DNA from: JABHCC01 sp034658635
Lineage (GTDB): Bacteria; Bacteroidota; Bacteroidia; Bacteroidales; UBA12481
Direction: 5' to 3'
DNA: 23,063 bases
NCBI GenBank assembly: GCA_034658635.1
Contig: JAYEFL010000002.1
Coordinates: forward strand, 1 to 23,063
Shown one piece after another: positions 1-7,720 of the stretch; position 1 is the first letter of the stretch; the number at the start of each line of letters is the position of its first letter. A program made the position numbers and the translations under genes. The notes below the pieces were generated by a model. That model made no database searches. It saw only the letters and a list, made by a program, of their open reading frames with translations, and was not told the DNA's origin.

Positions 1-437
1 TATTGTTCTTGTGGTAGAACAATCATGTCAATTGTAAATTTAGTAATCTTCCCACTAACAACATCCGTATTGTAAGAAGAACAGTTAATTGTACCCAAAT
101 TCACCCAATTACTAAATGAGTATCGTTTACCCCAAACCTCAGCATATGTAGCGGTCAGATAAGATATCAACCATTGCGATGATTCAGTTGTAGTATTATA
201 TTCATCTGGATAATAAGGTCCCTCATTGAACCAGGAAAATCCGTCATGAGCTATTTTATAGATACTAAATTTCACATCATAATAGTAATCTTGTGTACCA
301 GGGATCTTTCGTGGTACAAAATAATACCTTGTTAGATCAGGCTCTGGGGCAGGATCCGGATCAATAAATGATTGTGTTCCAAACGCCAGAGGCAGTAATA
401 TTGCTATACAAGTAGCAATTCTTAATATTTTTTTCAT
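1..437 (-). CDS. Secreted protein of unknown function, C-terminus cut by window edge
   Basis: An open frame runs from an ATG at 437 down to base 1 without a stop, giving about 145 residues of a longer protein. The N-terminus (MKKILRIATCIAILLPLAFG) is a clear Sec signal peptide, with a basic start and a hydrophobic core ending near residue 20. It is followed by a short Asp/Pro-rich linker (residues about 25-33) and then a Tyr/Trp-rich, probably beta-stranded region. I recognise no family. It is the last gene visible in the minus-strand group and lies 205 bases downstream of the CarboxypepD_reg/propeller gene ending at 643, so co-transcription is possible but not shown. The call that it is real rests on the signal peptide and the uninterrupted frame. 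Function unknown. Confidence 0.75.
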   Translation of the reverse strand, partial: MKKILRIATCIAILLPLAFGTQSFIDPDPAPEPDLTRYYFVPRKIPGTQDYYYDVKFSIYKIAHDGFSWFNEGPYYPDEYNTTTESSQWLISYLTATYAEVWGKRYSFSNWVNLGTINCSSYNTDVVSGKITKFTIDMIVLPQEQ

Positions 438-642
438 TTTTGTTTTTCTTAAGTGTTGTCTTTTTCCACCATTTTAACGATAGCATCTTGAACTATGCTT
501 GCCCGGTGGAAGGTAGATATAACATTCTTCCAAAAAAGTGTGATTGCCCATGTAAACGGAGATCTGGATTATTGCTGTGAAATGGTCTGCAAGTATAAAC
601 AACAGATAATGTCGAATTAGATTGGTTTGTTGGAAAGCTATG

Positions 643-1971
643 TCAATTATAGTACTTGTAAAGGATTCTCTTTCCTCGATTGCCAATATCTTTTTGATGA
701 AGAAAGAAAAGGCGATTGTTATGGATCTGGATATGATCAATATGTTTGTATTTATCAATATGAATTCTGCCAATTGATTCGCCTGAGTGGGGATCAATCT
801 CAACAAGATAGGTAGCTTGAATATGATTAAATTCAAGAAAAAATCTATTATTGATTAAATCATAATGAACCCGACCAGTCCAATTATTACTTAGGTCAAT
901 CTTAATTTGCTTATCCCATAGCAATTCTCCGTTATTACCATGGCAAATAACCATTTGTTTGAAGAAATCAAAGATTAATATACTATCTCCTAAATCAAAT
1001 AAAGCAGAGCTTACGGGGCGATAATTTGTTTGTATATCGAAATTTAGGTTTGAGATTTTGTTGTTAATTATACGTAGCTGCTTTGGATTTATAAATCCAC
1101 GATTAATTTTACTAGTGTGTTGGGCCTTTAACTGCCTATTGATGCTTCCAGCAAAATATTCGTTTGAAACTTGCCCAACTCTATACAACAAATGCCTGGT
1201 AAGGTCATCAAATCTATTGATGTAATAGTCGTGATATTGTCCATTTTTTGATTTGAATTGGGTAATGCGATAGTTTTTTTTGTTTACCAAAATAGGCTTT
1301 ATGTTCGCCTCGAATGACTCAAGGTCACATTTTGGTTTGAGATACAAACTATCATTGCAAATGTCAATATGATAAACTTCATTTTTTGTCACTGCATACA
1401 AATTGCCATAGCAGTCAGTAAAGAATTCCTTCAACGATGACATTGGTGTGGAGAAAAAGTGATTCCCTTCTAAATCGGTTAGAAGTAGCTCTTTGTTTAG
1501 TGGATTATTATTCCTGAATGTTTGAGCTATAATAAATCCCTTATGAATAATGAAATCAACAATAGAAAATGGTACCTCCACAAGCAACTGGATAGCGAGA
1601 TCATTAGACCCAATAACGACTTCTTCAATTTGGAGTTGATCTTTAAACAGAACAAACGGGATTAATTGGTCCCTAAATATATTGTTGTACTGATCATGGT
1701 TTTGAATACTCAAGAACTCTGGTTTATAGCCTAAGTGTTTTAGCTGAAGAAAAACTGGGTAGCGTTCAAATCTGAAAATAAACTCTCCCGTGTCGTTTGA
1801 AATCACGCCTTTTCCTGTAATTGAATCAGCAATAGTTACACCTGCAAGTGGCTTTAGGGTTTTATCTTCTAGAACAACTCCTTTAATTGTGTATACGGTT
1901 ACCTGTGCAATTAATTGGTAAGCCACAAGTAGAAATATGAAGGTTAATCCAATGAATTTGATCTTATTCAT
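643..1971 (-). CDS. Secreted CarboxypepD_reg-like protein with probable beta-propeller domain (paralog B)
   Basis: 442 residues. Residues 1-23 are a Sec signal peptide ending in LIAQ. Residues about 25-112 match the carboxypeptidase regulatory-like fold seen in many Bacteroidota envelope proteins: a KGVVLEDKTLKPLAGVTI start, a GE(F/Y)-type turn and a beta-sandwich pattern. The remaining ~320 residues are beta-rich with repeated short hydrophobic strands and turns, consistent with a 6-bladed propeller, ending in IQIHNNRLFFLHQ. The start lies 6 bases after the stop of the gene at 1978, so the two are almost certainly one transcript. The two proteins share architecture and a similar C-terminal strand (DPxxGE...I.IH...FF/YF), so they look like tandem duplicates. 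No SusCD partners or catalytic motifs are visible. A surface or periplasmic binding/scaffold role is inferred only from the domains. Confidence 0.8.
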   Translation of the reverse strand: MNKIKFIGLTFIFLLVAYQLIAQVTVYTIKGVVLEDKTLKPLAGVTIADSITGKGVISNDTGEFIFRFERYPVFLQLKHLGYKPEFLSIQNHDQYNNIFRDQLIPFVLFKDQLQIEEVVIGSNDLAIQLLVEVPFSIVDFIIHKGFIIAQTFRNNNPLNKELLLTDLEGNHFFSTPMSSLKEFFTDCYGNLYAVTKNEVYHIDICNDSLYLKPKCDLESFEANIKPILVNKKNYRITQFKSKNGQYHDYYINRFDDLTRHLLYRVGQVSNEYFAGSINRQLKAQHTSKINRGFINPKQLRIINNKISNLNFDIQTNYRPVSSALFDLGDSILIFDFFKQMVICHGNNGELLWDKQIKIDLSNNWTGRVHYDLINNRFFLEFNHIQATYLVEIDPHSGESIGRIHIDKYKHIDHIQIHNNRLFFLHQKDIGNRGKRILYKYYN

Positions 1972-1977
1972 ATTGCA

Positions 1978-3288
1978 TTAGTTTGGCAAATTATTATTGT
2001 CAGTTAATGAAGTTTTAAGTATTTTCCTATAGATCCTTTGATAAAAAGGGTAAACCTTTTCTGGGTAAATAAAATATATCGCACCCCCATGAATACGGAT
2101 ATTTGTCATAGCATTATATCTTGGGATTTCTATCTCGGAACTGGTTTCTCCTGTTTCAGGATCAAATGGGACAAATCTCCAATGGTTATTGTTGTGATAG
2201 GTAATGTAAACGTTGTTATTTAGAGGATCAACAAGAAAATCGTCGTAGTGGAGAAATAAATTTGTGATAGTCGGATTTGGTTGGTAGTGAAAGCTAATGG
2301 GGACAGAACTTATTAATTCGCAACTGGGATTAATTGTGTGAAGCTTGTCATTATTTAAGTCTACTAAATAGAGGCTGTCTTGTATTTTGAATATTGATTC
2401 ACTCCTAGTTTCCCTGAAATAGCCTCTTTGTTGGCTTACTATTAAATTTACTGTTCGAGCCCCTAGGTAATTGCCCAATTGTTTCAAACTACCTGGTAAC
2501 CAAGAGAGGTCATCTGGTTGGTCCGTTAATTCTAAGATTGATTTTGGTTTTGGCATCGTAGAATCGATAAAATACAGATGGCTTTCATGGAGGTTAGGAT
2601 ATGACATAAAATAAACCAACCCATTTCCCAATGTTGCTTGGTATCCACCCATTATCTTGAAATATGTATCTCTTCTTTCCCCATGAAGTAGTCTAATTTG
2701 ATTCTGAATCCCACTTAATTGAAAAACGGAATCAATAGTTTCCAAATGAACATAACCAAAGATATCTTTTTTAAATGTGGCGGGTAAATCTATCGGTAGT
2801 GAAGCAAGAGTATCACCTATAAGATTAGCAAGAAAGAGTCTGGTTTTTTTTGGTCGGTTTTCAATCATTCCGATAAACCATAAGTAGTATTTGTCAAACT
2901 CCATTTTGAACACAGAATAATCTGCATTTTGGGTTAGCACTTGCAATTTCTTACCTGAGACTAATATCTCTGGTATATGTGTTCGAATTTCCTCCAATAG
3001 AAATACCACAGTATCATTAGGGTGATAATTTAAGGTGAACGATTGAGCTCCGTACGATACATGAGAAATTGTTAGCTTAACTGGGTATTTTGTAACATTT
3101 ATTGAAAAATATCCGCCCGGATCTGAGATTGATCCTACTTTTGCAGAAATTGTTATCGTTGCAGCAATAATGCCTTTACTAGTTTTATTATCAATTAGCT
3201 TGCCTATCAGAATTTGGTTTTGCGAATGAGCATTAATTCCAACTAGAAAAATGGCAGTAATAAAGATATGTTTGTAAAGGTTTTCCAT
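1978..3288 (-). CDS. Secreted CarboxypepD_reg-like protein with probable beta-propeller domain (paralog A)
   Basis: 436 residues from the ATG at 3288. The frame is open to an ATG at 3399, which would add 37 residues without signal character. The inner start is preferred because MENLYKHIFITAIFLVGINA, followed by HSQ, is a standard Sec signal peptide. Residues about 24-105 form a CarboxypepD_reg-like domain (IGKLIDNKTSKGIIAATI ... DPGGYFSI ... HVSYG). The rest is beta-rich and propeller-like, with a C-terminal DPETGETSSEIEIPRY ... IRIHGGAIYFIYP segment matching the neighbouring paralog. Upstream is the strong terminator at 3563-3601 and about 270 bases without a gene, so this pair probably has its own promoter between 3289 and 3562; I could not identify a convincing one. 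Function unknown. Confidence 0.8.
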   Translation of the reverse strand: MENLYKHIFITAIFLVGINAHSQNQILIGKLIDNKTSKGIIAATITISAKVGSISDPGGYFSINVTKYPVKLTISHVSYGAQSFTLNYHPNDTVVFLLEEIRTHIPEILVSGKKLQVLTQNADYSVFKMEFDKYYLWFIGMIENRPKKTRLFLANLIGDTLASLPIDLPATFKKDIFGYVHLETIDSVFQLSGIQNQIRLLHGERRDTYFKIMGGYQATLGNGLVYFMSYPNLHESHLYFIDSTMPKPKSILELTDQPDDLSWLPGSLKQLGNYLGARTVNLIVSQQRGYFRETRSESIFKIQDSLYLVDLNNDKLHTINPSCELISSVPISFHYQPNPTITNLFLHYDDFLVDPLNNNVYITYHNNNHWRFVPFDPETGETSSEIEIPRYNAMTNIRIHGGAIYFIYPEKVYPFYQRIYRKILKTSLTDNNNLPN

Positions 3289-3562
3289 CAATAAAGCTAG
3301 CATATCTGAAATGCTGTAGTCCTGTTTGGTACTCATGAAACCGTTAAGCAAATCTGGTGGGGTACGATCAAAGTTAGAGATTAATCTGGATTTATACAAA
3401 TGGGAATGTTTCGATTAATTTTTCGTTTTTGGAAAATTAGACATACGGTTTGTAGGGAGAAGTCAAAAGCATATCAGGCTGGCATTAGTCAAACAGGAAA
3501 AAACAGGATTGACGTACTTATGAATCCCTTGAATCCCTGTTTAGCCTGCGTTTATCATTGAC

Positions 3563-3601
3563 AAAAAAAAGGCCAGTTCATTTGTTTTGAACTGGCCTTT
3601 T
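3563..3601 (-). terminator. Rho-independent terminator, potentially bidirectional
   Basis: A perfect 10-bp inverted repeat (3571-3580 ggccagttca with 3588-3597) closes a 7-base loop. It extends through A residues on the left (3563-3570) and T residues on the right (3598-3601), so either strand yields a hairpin followed by U residues. On the minus strand it lies immediately after the stop of the small Cys-rich peptide gene at 3612. It should end the upstream minus-strand operon and separate it from the CarboxypepD_reg/propeller pair. Confidence 0.9.
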
Positions 3602-3611
3602 GATTTTTATA

Positions 3612-3887
3612 CTAATTGGGGCTTGGAGGAGGACCTCCGCAATTTCCGCATGTTACAGGGTTACAAAAATCCCAACCCATTACACATTGAAGAATTGTTC
3701 CACAAAAGACACCGTTAGCATAGCAATCGCCATTTGCATGAGCCTGATAATCTGGGCCTTGACCCCAGTACTCCTCGCCGTAACAAGTGGCGCAGTCCTC
3801 ACCTCCACCACCTTCTGCAATCACAATACTACTAGAGAATCCAACTAGGAGAACAGTAATTGCAATGAAAAAGAATTTTCTTTTCAT
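3612..3887 (-). CDS. Small secreted 8-cysteine peptide
   Basis: 91 residues. The start MKRKFFFIAITVLLVGFSSS is a Sec signal peptide, with likely cleavage around residues 20-25. The mature part of about 66 residues has eight cysteines (about residues 32, 35, 55, 62, 68, 75, 80, 83) and is rich in Gly, Tyr and Trp. It ends in a Gly/Pro tail, CGNCGGPPPSPN. The even Cys count suggests a disulfide-bonded or metal-binding exported miniprotein. Position and layout (short signal peptide plus Cys-rich tail beside a propeller lipoprotein and a thioredoxin-like lipoprotein) resemble Bacteroidota NVEALA-type peptide loci, but I do not see the NVEALA motif, so family membership is not claimed. It follows the thioredoxin-like gene by 18 bases and is followed directly by a strong terminator, as expected for the last gene of an operon. 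Confidence 0.8.
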   Translation of the reverse strand: MKRKFFFIAITVLLVGFSSSIVIAEGGGGEDCATCYGEEYWGQGPDYQAHANGDCYANGVFCGTILQCVMGWDFCNPVTCGNCGGPPPSPN

Positions 3888-3905
3888 TTTTTTAGTTTTA
3901 AAAGA

Positions 3906-4493
3906 TTAATAATTATTATGACTAAAGTATATTTCTTTAGCCCTTGAAAGATAATTTCTTGTGATTAGCTCGTTATTAATAAGCGGTTCATAGTAAAACC
4001 GAGTAGTTAATTTATCGCCAATAATAAAGAATAGTGGACCTGGATGTAACTCTCTCTCAAATCCCAAATCCTTATATTTTGTTGTATATATCGGAAGCTC
4101 TAGACCGTACTTAACCAAGACTGAATAAACACTTCTTATGCTCTCAGAACTACTGATTAGAACTATTGGTAATTTATTATTGTTGCTCAAATACGCTGCT
4201 ATGTATCTAATTTGCTTGACAACACAATCAAAACATGATATCTCAGAGATGAAAAAAACCATGATGGATCCATTTTTGACTATTTCAGACCAACTTTTGA
4301 TTTCATTTGTTTCACTGGTTAGGGGTACATTTGCTATTTTTTTATTTTCTAATCCAAACTGTTGCAGATAAATTTGTTCTATCAGTTGGGTATCAATGGA
4401 GTACGGGTTTCCGTCAGTGGTATTTTCCGAACTGGTAGGACTACAGGAAGAGAATAGTAACAATGCGAATATTACTAGAGTACCTTTGTTCAT
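3906..4493 (-). CDS. Thioredoxin-like lipoprotein with CxxC motif
   Basis: 195 residues. A lipoprotein signal peptide ends in LLLFSSC (Cys17 the likely lipidated residue), followed by a Ser/Thr/Asn-rich linker. From about residue 75 the pattern is that of a thioredoxin fold: a strand (SIMVFFISEISC), an active-site-like CFDC (Cys87 and Cys90), a helix, a second strand (LPIVLISSS) and a later HPGPLFFI segment at the position of the cis-Pro loop. A redox role at the outer or inner membrane periplasmic face is inferred. The start codon overlaps the stop of the upstream propeller gene (ATGA at 4490-4493), showing translational coupling. The downstream gene 18 bases away encodes an 8-Cys exported peptide, a plausible disulfide substrate. 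It is not a full TlpA/ResA by motif, being shorter and divergent. Confidence 0.8.
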   Translation of the reverse strand: MNKGTLVIFALLLFSSCSPTSSENTTDGNPYSIDTQLIEQIYLQQFGLENKKIANVPLTSETNEIKSWSEIVKNGSIMVFFISEISCFDCVVKQIRYIAAYLSNNNKLPIVLISSSESIRSVYSVLVKYGLELPIYTTKYKDLGFERELHPGPLFFIIGDKLTTRFYYEPLINNELITRNYLSRAKEIYFSHNNY

Positions 4494-5665
4494 TTTGTTG
4501 TAACTTTCATTAATACAGGATTACTTTTAACATTAATTAGTTTAAGAATCTGAAACAAATCATCATTTTTTATTTTGGATAATAATTGCTCATCCTGACT
4601 CATGAGAATTAACTTTTCTGGATTTAATACACAAGCTATTGTTGAATCATTAACATTATTTTGGGGCCAAAACGAAGGGCCGAAATCAAAATTGTTGGAT
4701 AATCCAAAAAAATGCTTTTCTTTTGGTGAGATAGTCAATATTTCTCCGTTTCTTTTTTTCAGGATATATAGTTGTCGTCTCCTATGTTGAAGTGCAATGA
4801 AAAACATATGTTCTTTAGATTCAAGTAAATGGCTAACAAGGAACATGCCTGAGTGTTTTGCAGAATTTAACGTCCCAATGTCCCTGAAAGCATCTCTTGG
4901 GATTGCATTACTTCCATAGTTTATTACCCATTTTGGAGCTAAGAATCCCTTAGGAGTTATACAATAAATTGTATCGTAGATGTACTCCCAAAAGCAAATT
5001 GAGTCAGAGCGAGTGTAGAATCCTGTATTACAAACAATGCCTTGTGGTTTCCCATTATTAGGCTGATTTCTAAACAGAAACTTGTTCTTAATATTACCAG
5101 TTTTGTCCATTACTCCGAGAGAGTATCCGCCGCAGACTTCCGTCAGAGGGTACGGTATCGCGAACACAACTCTTTCTCCTATAACTTTAAAGTATTGAAG
5201 TTTTATTTTTTTTAAAGGAATGCTTCTGGTGAAATCTCCACTAATATTGTACTCAAGTATCTTATTGCCGGTTGAGTGCAAATAGATCAACCCATCAGGT
5301 GTTAGATCTACAGAAAAAACTGTTCCGTATTCTCCAGGACCATTACCCCTTCTGCCAATTTTCCGGATAAATTTTCCTTTAGAACTAAAAAGGAAAATTT
5401 CTTGAAGCTTTTTATCAAGAACTAAAATATGATTCTCATTATAAAGTATTTGACTTATCTCGCCGATAAATGATTCTGAGCTAGATTCTAATTCTATATA
5501 CTCAATGTTTTTGGCAATGTCCTTTAGTTGATAGTTCTGGGGTTTCCTTGAAGCATCAAAATTGATTGATTGAATCTGTGTTGATCGATTGTCATATTCA
5601 TCACATCCTGAAATCAATACGCTTGCTAAACCAATGAAGCAGATTGTAACAATTTTATAATACAT
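4490..5665 (-). CDS. 6-bladed beta-propeller lipoprotein
   Basis: 391 residues. The signal peptide ends in LISGC (Cys21 lipidation). The mature protein has the features of the Bacteroidota 6-bladed propeller lipoprotein group: LKDIAKNIEYIELES near residues 48-61, a blade strand ILVLDKKLQEIFLFSSKGKFI, and the NHL-like hallmark IRKIGRRGNGPGEYG at about 100-114. Further blade strands follow (VDLTPDGLIYLHS, GYSLGVMDKTGNI). Such proteins are usually periplasmic or surface ligand-binding or scaffold proteins with no known enzymatic activity. The gene is translationally coupled to the thioredoxin-like lipoprotein (4-base overlap). About 230 bases without a gene separate it from the small Cys-rich gene upstream, so it could start its own transcript or be reached by antiterminated transcription from 7006. 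Confidence 0.88.
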   Translation of the reverse strand: MYYKIVTICFIGLASVLISGCDEYDNRSTQIQSINFDASRKPQNYQLKDIAKNIEYIELESSSESFIGEISQILYNENHILVLDKKLQEIFLFSSKGKFIRKIGRRGNGPGEYGTVFSVDLTPDGLIYLHSTGNKILEYNISGDFTRSIPLKKIKLQYFKVIGERVVFAIPYPLTEVCGGYSLGVMDKTGNIKNKFLFRNQPNNGKPQGIVCNTGFYTRSDSICFWEYIYDTIYCITPKGFLAPKWVINYGSNAIPRDAFRDIGTLNSAKHSGMFLVSHLLESKEHMFFIALQHRRRQLYILKKRNGEILTISPKEKHFFGLSNNFDFGPSFWPQNNVNDSTIACVLNPEKLILMSQDEQLLSKIKNDDLFQILKLINVKSNPVLMKVTTK

Positions 5666-5898
5666 TACATTTATATTTTACTGTAACAGTGACTGAAAAG
5701 TTCTTGTTTGGAAAATCAGATTGATTTGTCAATATGCCTTCAATAATTGGTTTTCTCAATGCTTCAACTTATTTCACATCATCTTAATGAAAGCATTATC
5801 CTAAAGAAATCCTTATGGAATAACTTTTTAGGAACAACGTCCTTAAAGCCGGTTTTCATTTGTTTTATAGAAACGAAACCCTTCTTTTATGAGATAGG

Positions 5899-6105
5899 CT
5901 ATCCCGTATGACATTCCCGACAACAATAATAACATCCATTTGCGGTTGAAAAGGTCTTCTTTGCTTCCACAACTGCTCCATGACAGGAATAATAGCTGCC
6001 TAAGTATTTTTGATTACTCAAACTTGGTAAAAAACTGCAATCTTCATGATGAACTTCGTGATCACCATTGGCTTGGGCTTGCCGGTTTACATAGTATTTT
6101 TTCAT
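5899..6105 (-). CDS. Small Cys/His-rich cytosolic-type protein
   Basis: 68 residues from the ATG at 6105. The frame extends upstream to an ATG at 6195, but the extra 30 residues look non-coding (WLTGRSCEKPSSG...), while MKKYYVNRQAQANGDHEVH is a typical protein start. There is no signal peptide or membrane segment. Six cysteines (about 23, 41, 58, 61, 62, 65) and several histidines (16, 19, 20, 42, 66) include a GCYYCCRECH cluster at the C-terminus that could bind a metal. I recall similar short proteins (KKYYVN..AQ.NGDHEVH..xC..LP, ending in CHT) as uncharacterised hypothetical proteins in many bacteria, but cannot verify this here. It lies between the XRE regulator and the propeller lipoprotein, on the same strand. 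Function unknown. Confidence 0.75.
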   Translation of the reverse strand: MKKYYVNRQAQANGDHEVHHEDCSFLPSLSNQKYLGSYYSCHGAVVEAKKTFSTANGCYYCCRECHTG

Positions 6106-6261
6106 AGAATTTGTGATTTGTATTGAGCTGATTCTTGCTTGATTCTTTGCAGGGCCAGATGATGGCTTCTCACAGCTTCGCCCCGTCAGCCACATGACAA
6201 GGCAATCCTAAATACACCATAAATCTATACTATTCCGAAATAGAAAACGGATACAAAATTG

Positions 6262-6498
6262 TTATTGCTCCCAATTATTTCGTTTCTTTTCAATTCTGCC
6301 TGGAATCAAATCCAATGGTATTTTTAGGTAATCGCATAATGCAAAGTAAGTTCTGAGTGTTATGGTGTGTTTGTAGCTTTCAATTCTGCCAATTTGAATA
6401 CCTGTTTCTGCTATAACTTTTCTTTGACTGAGCTTAAGACGCTTCCTTTCTTTAGCCAGCTCGTCAGCAAATAATCTTAGAAATAATTTATCAGACAT
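6262..6498 (-). CDS. XRE-family helix-turn-helix regulator
   Basis: 78 residues. A single HTH_3/XRE domain fills residues about 12-65: ADELAKERKRLKLSQRKVIAETGI is helices 1-3 with the SQ..(V/L)A..TGI hallmark, followed by IGRIESYKHTITLRTYFALCDYL. There is no other domain, so it is probably a DNA-binding regulator that acts as a dimer. Its start overlaps the end of the NusG-like gene by 8 bases, so the two are co-translated. This pairing suggests the XRE protein tunes expression of the antiterminator or the genes behind it. No cognate operator could be identified by eye. Confidence 0.85.
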   Translation of the reverse strand: MSDKLFLRLFADELAKERKRLKLSQRKVIAETGIQIGRIESYKHTITLRTYFALCDYLKIPLDLIPGRIEKKRNNWEQ

Positions 6499-7006
6499 CG
6501 CTTGGTAGTTTAAGAAGTTGAACTTGAGATAATGGAATGCGAATTGCCAGGCCGGTGGTGCCTATACGAATATATGCCTGATTTCTGACTCCAGTGCTGA
6601 TGAATTCAGCCACCTGGCCAATAAAGGGTCCGGCAATGACCTGGATTGATTGCCCATTACGTAAACAGCCCGGAAACATTTCATACTGATCCTCATGATC
6701 GCATAATAATTTCAATGCTCTGATCTGAGCCTCAGGAATCGGATCTGGTTCTCCTCCATTCTTAACAAAACCGGCAATGCCGGGGCATTCGCAAAGAAAT
6801 AGTAATTCTTTGCAGCTAATTCTCGTAAAAATGTATTGCGAGAATAATGGTACTATAACACGTTTTATCCGGTCGCTCCATTTTCTGAAAATATATGTGG
6901 AGGGACAAAAACTGTCCACTCCGTGTTTTTGCAGGAATTCAACAGCCTTGAATTCAGCCCTTGATTTGGTTCGTGAGGCATACCAATGGTAGTCTTGATT
7001 GATCAT
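6491..7006 (-). CDS. NusG-like transcription antiterminator (UpxY/RfaH type paralog)
   Basis: 171 residues. Residues about 5-105 form an NGN domain: HWYASRTKSRAEFKAVEFLQKHGV, then FCPSTYIFRKWSDRIKR, VIVPLFSQYIFTRI and GIAGFVKNGGEPDPIP, the standard order in NusG paralogs. Residues about 115-145 carry a KOW motif (NGQSIQVIAGPFIGQVAEF). Such paralogs bind RNA polymerase and let it read through pause or termination sites in a specific long operon, classically capsule or secondary-metabolite loci in Bacteroides. Here the gene is the first of a minus-strand run with no polysaccharide genes; the next genes are an XRE regulator and envelope proteins with Cys-rich peptides. It is divergent from the sigma factor gene, with 126 bases between them holding promoters for both. 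Confidence 0.9.
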   Translation of the reverse strand: MINQDYHWYASRTKSRAEFKAVEFLQKHGVDSFCPSTYIFRKWSDRIKRVIVPLFSQYIFTRISCKELLFLCECPGIAGFVKNGGEPDPIPEAQIRALKLLCDHEDQYEMFPGCLRNGQSIQVIAGPFIGQVAEFISTGVRNQAYIRIGTTGLAIRIPLSQVQLLKLPSDV

Positions 7007-7100
7007 GATGATATCTATTTGATAGATTAAAACACTTCCCCGGTCATTCTTACCATGATCAAAACCACTAAAACCTTACCGCATGAATCAGCATTTTTTT

Positions 7101-7108
7101 TACTTTTG
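7101..7108 (+). promoter_or_regulatory. Possible Bacteroidota -7 box for the sigma factor gene
   Basis: TACTTTTG matches the TAnnTTTG consensus of the Bacteroidota primary sigma factor and sits 24 bases before the ATG at 7133, giving a short leader. No good TTTG element was found at the expected -33 distance, so support is partial. Confidence 0.4.
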
Positions 7109-7132
7109 TGAGAGCCCTATTACTAACTACCT

Positions 7133-7705
7133 ATGGATCAGACGAGAAGTTTTCCTGTGTTATTAATGGAAATCTGGGAGAAAGATGAAAACGCTACCAG
7201 AATTACCAGAAAAGAGTTGAAATATATACTCAAATGGGTTAGAAGAGAGAGAAAAATTAAGCCTAATGTTCATGATGATGACCTGATCCAGGAGGCCCTG
7301 ATTAGGTTTTACAATAAAAAGAAATTGCCTGATCTGGATACAAAAGCAAAGACATATTTGATGGGGATTATCAGGAGGATTATTAAAGAGGAAAGGCGAC
7401 TGAATATAGAGATTCCCACAGCAGATTTTTTAACGTCCGGATATGGTATTGTTGAGAATTTGATTGTACTTTTCGAGAAGGATGAATCGAATGCACTTCT
7501 CCAGGAAATGGTCATTCAATTACCTAAGAAGTGTCAGGAGCTCATATATATGATGTACTACAAGGGTTTTACAACAAATGAAATCTGTGAAAAACTGGGG
7601 TATGCCTCTATCGAAATAGTACATAAAAAGCGGTTTCTCTGCATTAAGGTATTAAGAGGCAACATGAAGGGTAATAAGGAATGTTGTTTAAATTTTGATT
7701 TATAG
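7133..7705 (+). CDS. ECF-type RNA polymerase sigma factor
   Basis: 190 residues, a normal ECF length. Region 2 spans about residues 28-90 (RKELKYILKWVRRE, then DDDLIQEALIRFYNKK, then TYLMGIIRRIIKEERR, the core-binding and -10 recognition helices). Region 4 spans about 120-176 (LLQEMVIQLPKKCQELIYMMYYKGFTTNEICEKLGYASIEIVHKKRF), a clear helix-turn-helix with the LP..C.E...L...G....EI...LG signature. No regulatory extension is visible. The gene is followed after 15 bases by a single-pass membrane protein gene, the usual position of an anti-sigma factor. It is divergent from the NusG-like gene. The regulon is unknown; the nearby TPR-CHAT gene and GG-leader peptide are plausible targets. Confidence 0.9.
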   Translation: MDQTRSFPVLLMEIWEKDENATRITRKELKYILKWVRRERKIKPNVHDDDLIQEALIRFYNKKKLPDLDTKAKTYLMGIIRRIIKEERRLNIEIPTADFLTSGYGIVENLIVLFEKDESNALLQEMVIQLPKKCQELIYMMYYKGFTTNEICEKLGYASIEIVHKKRFLCIKVLRGNMKGNKECCLNFDL

Positions 7706-7720
7706 ATTATTAACGAAGCT

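Noticed and set aside
474..836. Minus-strand 120-codon frame overlapping the 3' end of the propeller gene at 643
   Set aside because: It overlaps the well-supported gene in another frame and runs into an intergenic stretch; the hydrophobic segment comes from the AT-rich composition and there is no plausible start context.
3289..3399. N-terminal extension of the propeller protein to the ATG at 3399
   Set aside because: The added 37 residues precede a good signal peptide that begins at the ATG at 3288, so translation from 3399 would bury the export signal.
5850..5898. Possible terminator after the small Cys/His-rich gene
   Set aside because: The inverted repeats there (around ggttttcattt and aaacgaaacc) are bulged and no U run follows on the minus strand.
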